A stretch of 9,085 bases of DNA from Oscillospiraceae bacterium (GCA_902766215.1 CACXCV010000097.1:1-9085), one strand, 5' to 3'; counted from the first letter of the stretch, positions 1 through 7,475 are shown. Translations and numbers: made by a program. Notes: generated by a model not told the origin, from the sequence alone.

Positions 1-2530
1 AGGCGCAGGGCGCAAAGTCCGACTGGCGCAGCTCGGCCGCCAATTCGCGCACCACGGCCAGCGCCTCGCGGCTGTGGCGGTGGAACAGATGGGCAAAGCG
101 TGCGTCGCGGCCGGTGAGGTTGCGCTCGTTCTCGCGGCGATAGTCCTCGATGAAGCCCGTGGCCAACTGAGTAACCTCGTCGTCCGACAGGGCGGCAAAG
201 CCGCCGCGCGCCGCCGCCGCCTGGGCCGTGCGCTCAAGCACGGCGTGGACAAAGGTACCGAAGGCCGGCGCGTCAAAGTCTGGTTCGCCGGGCGGCTGCA
301 GATGCAGGCCGTACTGCATCAGATAGGCAAAGCGGCACTGGGCAAAGGTATCCAGCCGCGAGGCAGACAGACGCAGCGTCCGCCCATAGAGCGCCGCCAC
401 GCTCTGCCGGCTCAGCCGCCCGGGCGTCCACGCGGCCAGGGCGCGCAGGCGGCGCAGCTCGGCCTCCAGCGCACCGCCCGCGGCCGGCGCACCGGATGTA
501 AGGCACCAGGCCGCCGCGTGGGACAGGGTACTCAGGTCCGGCCCGGCGGGCTGTACCGCCGCATCCGGAAACAGCGCCTGCAGGCGCGTGAACAGAAACG
601 ACGGCTGTGTGCCCTCTCCGGCGGTATAGGACACCTCCAGCCGCCGGGACGGCGAGGAAAACACCTGATAGGCTGCCGCCAGCTCCTGATCCAGCCGCTG
701 GCCGGCGTCGGGCGCCAGCTCCAGCCCGCAGCTGCGCAGCGCAGCGCGCTCCGGCTCGGTCAGCACGCCGGTGGGCTGGCTGTAGGACGGCAGGCGGCCC
801 TCCTCGGCCCCGATGACAAACAGCACCGCCGGGCTGCCGCGCCGCAGAGCCGTCAGCGTGCCGATGATCACCGCGTCCAGTGTGGCAGGGATCGCCGCCA
901 CGTCATACTGGCTGAGCGTCAGGCGCAGCAGCGCGGCAAACTCCTCCGGCCGGTACTGCGACGCGCCCAGCACGCCGTGCAGCTGCTCGAGGGCCGTGCA
1001 GAGGATTTCGTACAGCTGGCCGGTCTGCTGGGCCTCCTGCCGGCGGTTCTGCGCCGCCAGCCGCGCGGCCAGCTCCGTCAGGCTGCGGCGGTACTCCACC
1101 GCCTCGAGATAGTCATAGAGCGCCATCACCTGCCCGGCCACGTTCTGCGCTGCCGTCAGCGCGTCGCGCAGCGCCGCCAGGGGCATGGCAAAGCGCAGCC
1201 GCGCATCGTTGAGCGCGGCCAGCTGTCGCTCGGCCTCCTCGTCCCAGCGGCCGTCATAGCCCGCCGGGTGGCGGGTCCAGGGCTGCTCCCAGTCGGCCCC
1301 GCGCAGCCGCCAGCGGCGGGCATAGTTCTCCAGCGCGTCGGATTGTTCCGGATCCAGCCCGGTCAGGCCTGTTTTGAGCACGGCCAGCATCTCGTCGGTC
1401 TGCGCGCCGCCCGTGGCGGCCGTCAGCGCACCGGTAACCAGGCGCAGTACCGGCTTGTCCAGCAGCTCGTCCGCCGCCGCATGGAACACCGGCACGCCGT
1501 GGTCGCGCAGCACCGCCGCGGCCACCCGGGCGCAGCCCTCGTCCGGGCAGGCCAGGGTCATCTCGCGCCAGCGCAGCCCCCCGGCGGCCAGCCGGCGCAT
1601 TTCTCCCGCCGCGCGGGCGCACTCAGCCACCCGGTCCGGAGCGGAATACAGGCCGACGGCGTCCTCGGCCGACGCGGTGCGGTTCTCGCGGGTCAGCAGC
1701 GCCTGCTCCACCAGCCGCAGGGGCGCAGGGCGGCCCTCGTCCGCCGCCATGGGGATGCACTCGGCCGGCACGCCGCGGCGCCGGGCGCAGCGCAGCAGCG
1801 CCGCGGCCGTTTCCCGCTCGGCGGAGAAGATGTCCAGCCCGTCCTGCAAGTCGTCGCAGGTCAGGCAGATGGTCAGCTCCGCCGCATCCTGCATCAGCAG
1901 CTCGACCACCGCCCGCTCCTGGGCCGTAAAGTCGGAAAAGCCGTCGATGTACACATGCCGCCCCTCGGCAAGGCCGCTGCGCGAGAGCGCCTCGCGCAGG
2001 CGGGTCAGCCGCTGGCGGGGGTCCAGGGCAATGTGGGCGCAGGCTGCGTCATAGCTCTCCAGCAGCAGGGCCAGCTCCTCCAGCTTGACGGCCAGCTGGC
2101 CCCGGGTCTGCCCGGCGGCCTGCCGCAGCCGCGCCGGGGTGATTTCATAGCTTTTAAACTCGTCCACAGCGGTCACCAGCCGGGTCAGTCCCTCGGGCGT
2201 CCGGCCGGCAAACAGCCGCAGCCGCGCCCGCACCTGTTCGACCGCCAGCGCCATGGTCAGCAGCCGGCCGCCCTTGTCCAGATAGCGCGCCGACACGCCG
2301 CCCGCCTGGGCAAACACCCGCGCGGCCAGCCGGGTAAAGCTCAAAACCTCAGCCCGGCGGGAGATCTCATCGCCGCCGGCCAGACAGAGCGTCCGCTCGG
2401 CCTGGTGGGACAGCTGCTCGGGCACCAACAGCCAAAGCCCGGACGTTCCCGCCCGAGCCTGCGCAGTCAGCTCGTTCAGCAGCCGCCGCGTCTTGCCGCT
2501 GTGTGAGCGGCCATACAAAATGCGCAGCAT
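1..2530 (-). CDS. addB: AddB (RexB) subunit of the AddAB helicase-nuclease, 3' end outside window
   Basis: AddB partners AddA in the AddAB enzyme, which resects double-strand breaks and recognises Chi before RecA loading. About 843 residues are visible; the family is about 1,100-1,200 aa, so the C-terminus lies off the left edge. Seen directly: an N-terminal Walker A-like GRSHSGKT (residues 7-14); a central RRGSPAVLFVIGAEEGRLP segment typical of this family; then SASRLDTFAQCRFAYLMQYG with Cys732, matching the first of the four Fe-S cysteines of AddB; then GTFVHAVLE (His762), the start of the RecB-type nuclease fold. The remaining cysteines and the nuclease Asp/Glu/Lys residues would be off-window. 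The start at 2530 is chosen because AGGAGG lies just upstream. It is the last visible gene of the minus-strand row, 25 nt after the GNAT gene; addA is expected next. Confidence 0.95.
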   Translation of the reverse strand, partial: MLRILYGRSHSGKTRRLLNELTAQARAGTSGLWLLVPEQLSHQAERTLCLAGGDEISRRAEVLSFTRLAARVFAQAGGVSARYLDKGGRLLTMALAVEQVRARLRLFAGRTPEGLTRLVTAVDEFKSYEITPARLRQAAGQTRGQLAVKLEELALLLESYDAACAHIALDPRQRLTRLREALSRSGLAEGRHVYIDGFSDFTAQERAVVELLMQDAAELTICLTCDDLQDGLDIFSAERETAAALLRCARRRGVPAECIPMAADEGRPAPLRLVEQALLTRENRTASAEDAVGLYSAPDRVAECARAAGEMRRLAAGGLRWREMTLACPDEGCARVAAAVLRDHGVPVFHAAADELLDKPVLRLVTGALTAATGGAQTDEMLAVLKTGLTGLDPEQSDALENYARRWRLRGADWEQPWTRHPAGYDGRWDEEAERQLAALNDARLRFAMPLAALRDALTAAQNVAGQVMALYDYLEAVEYRRSLTELAARLAAQNRRQEAQQTGQLYEILCTALEQLHGVLGASQYRPEEFAALLRLTLSQYDVAAIPATLDAVIIGTLTALRRGSPAVLFVIGAEEGRLPSYSQPTGVLTEPERAALRSCGLELAPDAGQRLDQELAAAYQVFSSPSRRLEVSYTAGEGTQPSFLFTRLQALFPDAAVQPAGPDLSTLSHAAAWCLTSGAPAAGGALEAELRRLRALAAWTPGRLSRQSVAALYGRTLRLSASRLDTFAQCRFAYLMQYGLHLQPPGEPDFDAPAFGTFVHAVLERTAQAAAARGGFAALSDDEVTQLATGFIEDYRRENERNLTGRDARFAHLFHRHSREALAVVRELAAELRQSDFAPCA

Positions 2531-2555
2531 GTTGCTTCCTCCTGTCCGGGGCGGG

Positions 2556-3092
2556 TCAGCGCCCGCGCCATTCGTCCTCGGTCAGGCCGTACCACAGCTC
2601 GTCGTGCCAGGTACCGCCGTGGAAAATCTGCGCGCGGAAGCGCCCCTCCTCCACGCAGCCGAAGGAGGCGTGCAGGGCAATGGAGGGCGCGTTGTCCGCC
2701 AGCACCGAGGCCTGCCACTTGTGCAGCCGCCGCTCGTTGAAGGCATAGTCCAGCAGCAGCGTCAGCGCCCGGCGGGCATAGCCCCGGCCGCGGTGCTCCG
2801 GCAGCAGAAACAGCGGGATGGTAAACGTGCCGCTGATCTCGTCCTGCACCGCCAGGCTGATGATGCCCACGGCCTGTTCCTCCACGCAGATGGTCAGGTC
2901 AATCCGCCCATCCGGCTGCCCGGCCAGAAAGCCCGCCCAGTCCGTCTCGGCCCCGGCCTGGGAGCGCAGCGGCTCCACCGTGGTTTGCAGCCAATAGCGC
3001 CCCTGCACGTCCTGCAGCGAGGCATAGAGCAGAGGCCAGTCGTCCTCGTCGCACAGGCGCAGGGTCACCGGCCCATTGGTCCAGCTGTTCAT
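2556..3092 (-). CDS. GNAT-family N-acetyltransferase (RimJ/RimL-like)
   Basis: A 178-aa protein with the GCN5-related acetyltransferase fold. It should transfer an acetyl group from acetyl-CoA to an amine; the substrate cannot be read from sequence. Visible marks are the acetyl-CoA pyrophosphate-binding loop in LLPEHRGRGYARRAL (residues 97-110, core RGRGYA), a preceding beta-strand (GTFTIPLFL), and the C-terminal NAPSIALHASFGCVEEGRFR segment (about 134-153) typical of RimJ/RimL-type enzymes. An upstream in-frame ATG at 3107 exists, but 3092 is preferred. Its ATG overlaps the ribF stop as ATGA, has GGGAGG just upstream, and begins where the family usually begins. It sits between ribF and addB in the same row and is probably translationally coupled to ribF. 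Alternatives are protein N-terminal acetylation or small-molecule/antibiotic acetylation. Confidence 0.9.
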   Translation of the reverse strand: MNSWTNGPVTLRLCDEDDWPLLYASLQDVQGRYWLQTTVEPLRSQAGAETDWAGFLAGQPDGRIDLTICVEEQAVGIISLAVQDEISGTFTIPLFLLPEHRGRGYARRALTLLLDYAFNERRLHKWQASVLADNAPSIALHASFGCVEEGRFRAQIFHGGTWHDELWYGLTEDEWRGR

Positions 3093-3979
3093 GCTTCTCC
3101 CTCCCAATTCCGGCGGCGCACCGCCGCCCCGTCGGCCAGCACCTGTCCGCGCAGCGCCTCCACCGAGGCAAACTGCGTCTCCGGCCGCAGAAATTCCAGC
3201 AGCTCCACCCGCAGGGGGCGGCCGTACAGGTCGCCGTCATAGTCCTGAATCCAGCTTTCGACGTTCACCCGGTCGGTCTGCTCCAGCGTGGGGCGCAGAC
3301 CGATGTTGGTCACCGCCACACGCCGGCTGCCGTCCGGCAGCGTGACCCGCGCGGCATAGACCCCGTGGCACGGCGCCAGCACCCCCGGTGCGACGGGCAG
3401 GTTGGCCGTGGGAAAGCCCAGCTGCGAGCCGACGTGCTTGCCGTGCTCCACCACGCCGGTCAGCAGGTGCGGGTGGCCCAGCAGGTCGTTGGCCTCGTCC
3501 AGCAGGCCCGCCTCCAGCGACACGCGGATGCGCGTCGAGCTGATCGGCGCGCCGTCCTGCAGCACCGGCGGGACAATCCGGCACTCGACGCCGTGTCCGG
3601 CGGCAAAGGCGCGCAGCCGCTCGGCCGTGCCCTCGGCCCGGTCGCCAAAGCGATAGTCCGCGCCGCAGACCAGCCCCGCCGCCTGATAGTCCGTCAGCAA
3701 CCGGGCAGCAAACTCCTGCCACGGCGTGTGCATCAGCGCGGGGGTGAAGGGCAGCGTGAGCACCTCATCGATGCCATACAGCCGCTGCATCAGCCACACC
3801 CGTTCCGCCGGCGTGTTGATCAGCGGCGCGGGCTGCCCCAGCAGGTCGCCCGGGTGCCGGTCAAAGGTCAGGCACGCCGCTGTGCAGCCCACCTGATCCG
3901 CCATGGCGCGGGCGCAGCGCAGCAGCGCGCCATGCCCGCGGTGTACCCCATCGAAAAAACCCAATGCGATAATCCGCAT
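3089..3979 (-). CDS. ribF: Bifunctional riboflavin kinase / FAD synthetase RibF
   Basis: RibF phosphorylates riboflavin to FMN and adenylylates FMN to FAD in the cytoplasm. The 296-aa length is normal. The N-terminal nucleotidyltransferase domain shows GFFDGVHRGH (residues 7-16), GADYRFGDRAEGT (106-118) and SSTRIR (148-152 region). The C-terminal kinase domain shows LGFPTANL (about 187-194), GVYAARVTL, NIGLRPT, then Glu241 before DYDGDLYG. The position two after Glu241 is Trp (ESW) where many family members have His (E-x-H), a minor variation. An ATG at 3994 would add five residues, but 3979 is better: it starts with the usual MRIIALGFFDG, lies 1 nt after the truB stop, and GAGGTGG lies upstream. 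The gene follows truB directly and overlaps the GNAT gene by ATGA. Confidence 0.96.
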   Translation of the reverse strand: MRIIALGFFDGVHRGHGALLRCARAMADQVGCTAACLTFDRHPGDLLGQPAPLINTPAERVWLMQRLYGIDEVLTLPFTPALMHTPWQEFAARLLTDYQAAGLVCGADYRFGDRAEGTAERLRAFAAGHGVECRIVPPVLQDGAPISSTRIRVSLEAGLLDEANDLLGHPHLLTGVVEHGKHVGSQLGFPTANLPVAPGVLAPCHGVYAARVTLPDGSRRVAVTNIGLRPTLEQTDRVNVESWIQDYDGDLYGRPLRVELLEFLRPETQFASVEALRGQVLADGAAVRRRNWEGEA

Positions 3980-3980
3980 G

Positions 3981-4850
3981 TCATTCCACCTCAAAAAAGC
4001 TTCGTTCGGTCACCAGCAGGCCGCTCTCCTGCCGCGCCAGAGCCAGAAAGGCTCCCGCCGCGTTATAAACCCGGCAGCGCCCCGGCGCGCCGCCCTCCCA
4101 GGGCAGCGCATTGCCGCAGCGCAGGCGGCGCTCCAGATCGCCGTCCACCGTCACCGCCGGATAGGCAGCAAAGAGCGCGTCCACCGGCATCACCAGCGCA
4201 GCCGGATCCTCCGCTGCCAGCAGCTGCTCCAGCGGCACGGCCTGGGCAATGGAAAAGCGGCCGGCCTGTGTCCGCCGCAGGCTGCTCATGCAGCCGCCGC
4301 AGCCCAGGGTGCGGCCCAGCTCGGCACAGAGCGTGCGCACATAGGCCCCCTTGCTGCATCGCACGCGGATGGTCCAGTCGGCCTCCGCCCCGTCCAGCAG
4401 CTCCAGCTCGTAAAACGTGACCGGGCGCGCCTTCCGCGCCACGGTTTTCCCCTGCCGGGCCAGGTCATAAAGCCGCTGGCCGTTGACGCGCACCGCCGAA
4501 TACATCGGCGGCGTCTGCATCTGCGGCCCCGTCATGGCCTCCAGCGCCGCCGTCAGCGCCGCCCGGCTCACCGAAACCGGGCGCTGGGACAGCACCTGCC
4601 CGGTCACGTCCTCAGTGTCGGTTTCCAGCCCCAGGCGCAGGCCCGCAACATATTCCTTGTCGGCGTCCTCTTCAAAAAACGGGACAGCCCGGGTCGCCCG
4701 GCCCAGAAACAGCGGCAGCACGCCCGTGGCCATGGGATCCAGCGTCCCGCCGTGGCCAATGCGCCGCTCGTGAAACAGGCCGCGCAGCCGCGCGGCCACG
4801 TCAAAGCTGGTCCAGCCGGTCGGCTTGTCCGCCACCACAATGCCCGTCAC
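3981..4850 (-). CDS. truB: tRNA pseudouridine(55) synthase TruB
   Basis: TruB converts U55 of the T-loop of tRNAs to pseudouridine. The protein is 289 aa, normal for a Firmicute TruB. It begins with the family hallmark TGIVVADKPTGWTSF; the catalytic loop GHGGTLDPMATGVLP carries the nucleophile Asp38. Then come KEY (65-67), TDTEDVTG (77-84), MYSAVRVNGQRLYDLAR and CSKGAYVRTL, followed by a short PUA-like C-terminal part. The start codon is GTG (complement of CAC at 4848-4850). It overlaps the aminotransferase stop as GTGA and has AGGTGG upstream, so it is probably translated by coupling. ribF follows after 1 nt, the common truB-ribF order. Unusually, the gene before it is an aminotransferase rather than rbfA or a DHH phosphoesterase. 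Confidence 0.97.
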   Translation of the reverse strand: MTGIVVADKPTGWTSFDVAARLRGLFHERRIGHGGTLDPMATGVLPLFLGRATRAVPFFEEDADKEYVAGLRLGLETDTEDVTGQVLSQRPVSVSRAALTAALEAMTGPQMQTPPMYSAVRVNGQRLYDLARQGKTVARKARPVTFYELELLDGAEADWTIRVRCSKGAYVRTLCAELGRTLGCGGCMSSLRRTQAGRFSIAQAVPLEQLLAAEDPAALVMPVDALFAAYPAVTVDGDLERRLRCGNALPWEGGAPGRCRVYNAAGAFLALARQESGLLVTERSFFEVE

Positions 4851-6031
4851 AGGCCCACCTCCTCCGCCAGCGCGCGGAAGGCCGCCATCGAGCGGCGGAT
4901 CGTATCCGGGCTGACGCAGTAGGCAATGCGGACATAGCCCGGACAGGCAAAGCTGCTGCCCGGCACCAGCAGCAGGCGGTGCTTTTTGGCCCGAGCGACA
5001 AAGGTGCTCTCGTCCTCCGGCGTTTTCATAAACAGATAAAACGCGCCGGCGGGATAGACGCAGGAAAAGCCCAGCGCCGTCAGGCCGTCATAGAGCAGCG
5101 CGCGGTTGCGGGCATAGGCGGCCAGGTCCGTCTGTTCGTCCACGCAGCGGGCCGCTACCCGCTGCATCAGGCTGGGCGCGTTGACAAATCCCAGGATCCG
5201 CCCGGCAATGGCCGCCGCCTGCTGGATCTGCTCCGCGCCGTCCAGCGAATCGGGCATCAGCAGATAGCCGATCCGCTCGCCGGGCAGCGACAGTGACTTG
5301 CTCCAGCTGTAGCAGACCAGCGTGTTATCATAAAATGACGGCACCCAAGGCACCTCGGCCCCGTCATAGGCCAGCTCGCGGTATGGCTCGTCCGAGAGCA
5401 GATACACCGGCGCGCCGAATTCGGCGCTCTTGCGGCGGAGCACCCCGGCCAGCGCCGCCAGCGTTTCCGCGGAATAGATCACGCCCGTGGGGTTGTTGGG
5501 TGTGTTGATCAGCACGGCACGCGTCCGGGGCGTAACGGCGCGCTCCAGCGCCGCCAGGTCAGGCTGGAAGCTGGCCGTGTCCGGCGGGATCACCACCGTC
5601 ACGCCGCCATAGTTGGCAATATAGTTATTATATTCCACGAAATACGGAGCAAATACCACAACCTCGTCCCCGGAGTTGAGCAGCACCTTGAGTACAACGT
5701 TCAGACCGCCGGCCGCGCCCACGGTCATCAGCAGCTCCTGCGGGCCATAGGCCGTGCCGAAGCGCCGGTTCAGCGACCCGGCCACTGCCCGGCGGACTTC
5801 CTCATATCCGGCGTTGGACATGTATCCATGCACCAGCATGGGGTCCTCGTGCCGCAGAATGTCAATGGCCGCCTCCGTCACTGCGGCGGGCGGAGCAATG
5901 TTGGGGTTGCCCAGGGAGAAATCATAGACGTTTTCCGCGCCATAGCGCGCCGCCATCTGCTTTCCCTCTTCAAACATCGCGCGGATGACCGAGTTATTTT
6001 CTGTCATGCGCTGCATGGCTTCAGAGATCAT
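4847..6031 (-). CDS. Class I/II PLP-dependent aminotransferase (AspC-like)
   Basis: A 394-aa fold-type I pyridoxal-phosphate enzyme, probably an amino-acid aminotransferase. The sequence shows GNPNIAPP near the N-terminus (41-48), NTPNNPTGVIY (176-186, cofactor-binding Asn180), LLSDEPYREL (Asp214, Tyr217), YSWSKSLSLPGERIGY with the Schiff-base Lys245, and YVRIAYCVS with Arg368, which in this family binds the substrate alpha-carboxylate. The substrate (aspartate, aromatic, branched-chain or other) cannot be settled from motifs. ATG 6031 has AAGGAG upstream. It is the first gene of the minus-strand row and its stop overlaps the GTG of truB. A cystathionine beta-lyase-like activity is less likely, given the aminotransferase pattern. 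Confidence 0.93.
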   Translation of the reverse strand: MISEAMQRMTENNSVIRAMFEEGKQMAARYGAENVYDFSLGNPNIAPPAAVTEAAIDILRHEDPMLVHGYMSNAGYEEVRRAVAGSLNRRFGTAYGPQELLMTVGAAGGLNVVLKVLLNSGDEVVVFAPYFVEYNNYIANYGGVTVVIPPDTASFQPDLAALERAVTPRTRAVLINTPNNPTGVIYSAETLAALAGVLRRKSAEFGAPVYLLSDEPYRELAYDGAEVPWVPSFYDNTLVCYSWSKSLSLPGERIGYLLMPDSLDGAEQIQQAAAIAGRILGFVNAPSLMQRVAARCVDEQTDLAAYARNRALLYDGLTALGFSCVYPAGAFYLFMKTPEDESTFVARAKKHRLLLVPGSSFACPGYVRIAYCVSPDTIRRSMAAFRALAEEVGL

Positions 6032-6057
6032 GGTTCTCGCTCCTTTTTGCTTGGCTC

Positions 6058-6091
6058 CTTATAGTTTCCAACAAAAGTGGAATCCTGTCAA
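6058..6091 (-). promoter_or_regulatory. Possible promoter of the aminotransferase-truB-ribF-GNAT-addB row
   Basis: On the minus strand a perfect TTGACA (plus-strand 6086-6091) lies upstream of TATAAG (6058-6063), ahead of the aminotransferase ATG. The spacing is 22 bp instead of about 17, so the two boxes may not belong to one sigma-A promoter. With a 17-bp spacer the -10 would be the weak GAAACT. An inverted repeat (TTCCA-N7-TGGAA) fills the spacer. A promoter is expected here because this is the first gene of the row; the exact boxes are uncertain. Confidence 0.35.
6066..6082. promoter_or_regulatory. Inverted repeat TTCCA-N7-TGGAA, possible operator
   Basis: A 5-bp dyad with a 7-nt centre lies between the candidate minus-strand TTGACA and TATAAG boxes and upstream of the hydrolase promoter. 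A second imperfectly related dyad, CAAGG-N8-CCTTG, follows at 6089-6106 and reaches the plus-strand -35 box. Either could be a regulator site in this divergent region, but arms of 5 bp occur by chance. Confidence 0.2.
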
Positions 6092-6103
6092 GGGGAACTT
6101 TCC

Positions 6104-6132
6104 TTGCGTCCGGAGCTGCGCTCTGGTATGAT
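6104..6132 (+). promoter_or_regulatory. Sigma-A-type promoter of the alpha/beta hydrolase gene
   Basis: TTGCGT (6104-6109), a 17-bp spacer and TATGAT (6127-6132), with TGG directly before the -10, giving an extended -10 (TGn). The hydrolase ATG with its AAAGGAG ribosome binding site lies about 30 nt downstream, so the 5' leader would be short. Confidence 0.65.
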
Positions 6133-6164
6133 AGACGTATTCCCCGCCGAAAGGAGATGCTTTC

Positions 6165-7094
6165 ATGCGAACAGAAACCTGCTGGCTCCCCTCCGCCGGG
6201 GGCGGGCGGCAGTTTGCCCGGCTCTGGCTGCCCGACGCACCGCCTCGGGCTGTGCTGCTCATCGCCCACGGGCTGAGCGAATACGGCGGACGCTATGACG
6301 CCTTTGCCCGCTGGCTGGCCGAGCGCGGCTATGCCGTGGCGGCCGCCGACCACATGGGCCACGGCCACAGTGACGGCACGCCCGGCTGCTTTTCCGGCGG
6401 CTGGATGGCCGCAATGGAAGACCTTCGCCGCCAAGTGCGCCGCCTGGCACAGCGCTGGCCGGGCCTGCCGCTGTTTCTGCTGGGGCACTCCATGGGTTCG
6501 TTCCTCACGCGCACTCTGCTGATCCGCTGCCCGGCGCTGCCGCTGACGGGCGTGCTGCTCTCCGGCACGGCCCAGTATCCCCGGCGCGGCACAGCCATCA
6601 TGGCGCGGGTTCTGGCCGTCGAGGCCGCCCTGCGCGGCGAGCAGCGGCAGAGCGGCTCCGTGGCCCTCACCGAGCAGCTGTTCAATGCCCCCTTTGCCCC
6701 CCACCGCACCGGCTGCGACTGGATCAGCCGTGACCCGGCCGAGCTGGACGCCCTAGCCGCCGACCCGCTCTGCGACCAGCCCCCGTCGCTGGGGCTGCAG
6801 CGCGACATGCTGCGCGGCATCGCCTATAACGAGTCGCCCCGCCGCCTGCGGCGCATGAACCGGGCGCTGCCGGTGCTGTTTTTCTCCGGCGACCGCGACC
6901 CGGTGGGGCTGATGGGCCGGGGCGTGATGGCCGCCGCCGCCAGCTTTCAGCGGGCCGGCATGCAGCAGATCACCGTCCGGCTCTATCCCGGCGCGCGGCA
7001 CGAAACCCTGCACGAAACCAACCGCACCCGCGTCTATGCCGACCTGCTGGACTGGATGGAGCGCACCGCCGGACAAGCCGGACAAACAGTATAA
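6165..7094 (+). CDS. Alpha/beta hydrolase, monoacylglycerol lipase / serine aminopeptidase S33 type
   Basis: A 309-aa cytoplasmic-looking alpha/beta hydrolase with no signal peptide. It likely hydrolyses an ester such as a monoacylglycerol or lysophospholipid. Seen: the oxyanion segment IAHGLSEYGGRYD (33-45), ADHMGHGHSDG (61-71, a monoglyceride-lipase-like loop), the nucleophile elbow GHSMGS with Ser109, GDRDPVG with probable catalytic Asp245, and GARHETLHE with His279. The order and spacing fit an intact catalytic triad. The start is set by AAAGGAG just upstream and by a promoter at 6104-6132. It is transcribed alone, divergent from the aminotransferase row. Near the 3' end a perfect 9-bp tandem repeat (GCCGGACAA at 7068 and 7077) encodes AGQ-AGQ in the tail. 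The physiological substrate is unknown. Confidence 0.92.
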   Translation: MRTETCWLPSAGGGRQFARLWLPDAPPRAVLLIAHGLSEYGGRYDAFARWLAERGYAVAAADHMGHGHSDGTPGCFSGGWMAAMEDLRRQVRRLAQRWPGLPLFLLGHSMGSFLTRTLLIRCPALPLTGVLLSGTAQYPRRGTAIMARVLAVEAALRGEQRQSGSVALTEQLFNAPFAPHRTGCDWISRDPAELDALAADPLCDQPPSLGLQRDMLRGIAYNESPRRLRRMNRALPVLFFSGDRDPVGLMGRGVMAAAASFQRAGMQQITVRLYPGARHETLHETNRTRVYADLLDWMERTAGQAGQTV

Positions 7095-7103
7095 CGCAAT
7101 AAC

Positions 7104-7141
7104 GCAGCAGCGCCGCACACATCCGTGTGCGGCGCTGCTGC
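7104..7141. terminator. Strong 17-bp hairpin between convergent genes, likely terminator
   Basis: A perfect inverted repeat of 17 bp (7104-7120 with 7125-7141) closes a 4-nt loop ATCC, starting 10 nt after the hydrolase stop. It lies between the plus-strand hydrolase and the minus-strand sigma-like gene, so it could end both transcripts. No clear T-run follows on the plus strand, and on the minus strand the tail is only moderately T-rich. It is therefore not a textbook intrinsic terminator; it may instead block RNA decay or be a dispersed repeat. Confidence 0.6.
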
Positions 7142-7250
7142 TGTGGTAAGGGAGAAATCAAATGAAAAGAGGAGTCTTTTGCTGCTGCATCTATACCATA
7201 CCCGACGAACTTGAACGTTTTATGAACAGCCAGGAAACAGTTTGTGAATC
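7142..7250. other. AT-richer intergenic stretch with a doubtful small ORF
   Basis: This 109-bp stretch is clearly less GC-rich than its flanks, near half by eye. It contains a small AT-rich hairpin, AAAAGA-GGAG-TCTTTT (7165-7180), with a T-containing tail on the minus strand that could help terminate the minus-strand pair. A plus-strand ORF begins at ATG 7162 behind GGGAG and reads for 65 codons to 7359, but its second half is antisense to the sigma-like gene. Its protein (starting MKRGVFCCCIYTIPDELERF) matches nothing I recognise. I do not call it as a gene. Confidence 0.4.
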
Positions 7251-7475
7251 TCACGGCGCATACTCCCCCAGGCCCGCCCGCAGCCGGGCCATTCCCCGCC
7301 GCGCCGTGCGCAGCACGGTCGAGCGGTGTACCCCCGCCTCCCGGGCCAGCTGGCTATAGCTCTTGCCCTCGATCACATGGCCCAGCACCGCCCGCTGCTG
7401 GCAGGGCGTCAGCAGGCGGTACACGCTGCGCCACAGCGCCCGGCGCTGCCGGTCCGAACGCTTAGCTCCGGCCAT
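7251..7475 (-). CDS. Small sigma-70 region 4-like HTH protein
   Basis: A 74-aa basic protein. LTPCQQRAVLGHVIEGKSYSQ followed by LAREAGVHRSTVLRTARRGM (residues 22-62) has the layout of sigma-70 region 4: a conserved first helix and then the helix-turn-helix that reads a -35 element. There is no region 2, so it cannot act as a full sigma factor by itself. Similar short region-4 proteins occur in phages and mobile elements of Firmicutes, some as late-gene activators (ArpU-like); which applies here is inference. The ATG at 7475 has GGAG about 10 nt upstream. It overlaps the preceding gene by 14 nt, so the two are co-transcribed and probably coupled. The convergent neighbour is the hydrolase, with the hairpin between. 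Confidence 0.75.
   Translation of the reverse strand: MAGAKRSDRQRRALWRSVYRLLTPCQQRAVLGHVIEGKSYSQLAREAGVHRSTVLRTARRGMARLRAGLGEYAP

Noticed and set aside
74..2506. 810-codon plus-strand open frame
   Set aside because: It is antisense to addB, low-complexity Arg/Gln/Ala/Gly-rich with no recognisable domain; long antisense frames are expected in GC-rich coding DNA.
3253..3261. ESW in RibF where many homologues have E-x-H
   Set aside because: The key Glu241 is kept and the surrounding kinase motifs are intact, so this is ordinary family variation rather than loss of function.
3365..4922. Long plus-strand open frames opposite ribF and truB
   Set aside because: They are shadows of two firmly identified genes, with biased Pro/Arg/Ala composition and no family motif.
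7068..7085. Perfect 9-bp tandem repeat GCCGGACAA x2 at the end of the hydrolase gene
   Set aside because: It is in frame and encodes AGQ-AGQ in a disordered C-terminal tail; it is most simply a small slippage duplication and not an attachment site.
7162..7359. 65-aa plus-strand ORF with a plausible GGGAG ribosome binding site
   Set aside because: Half of it is antisense to the sigma region 4-like gene, the protein is unrecognised, and no promoter is clear; kept only as a note on the AT-rich stretch.
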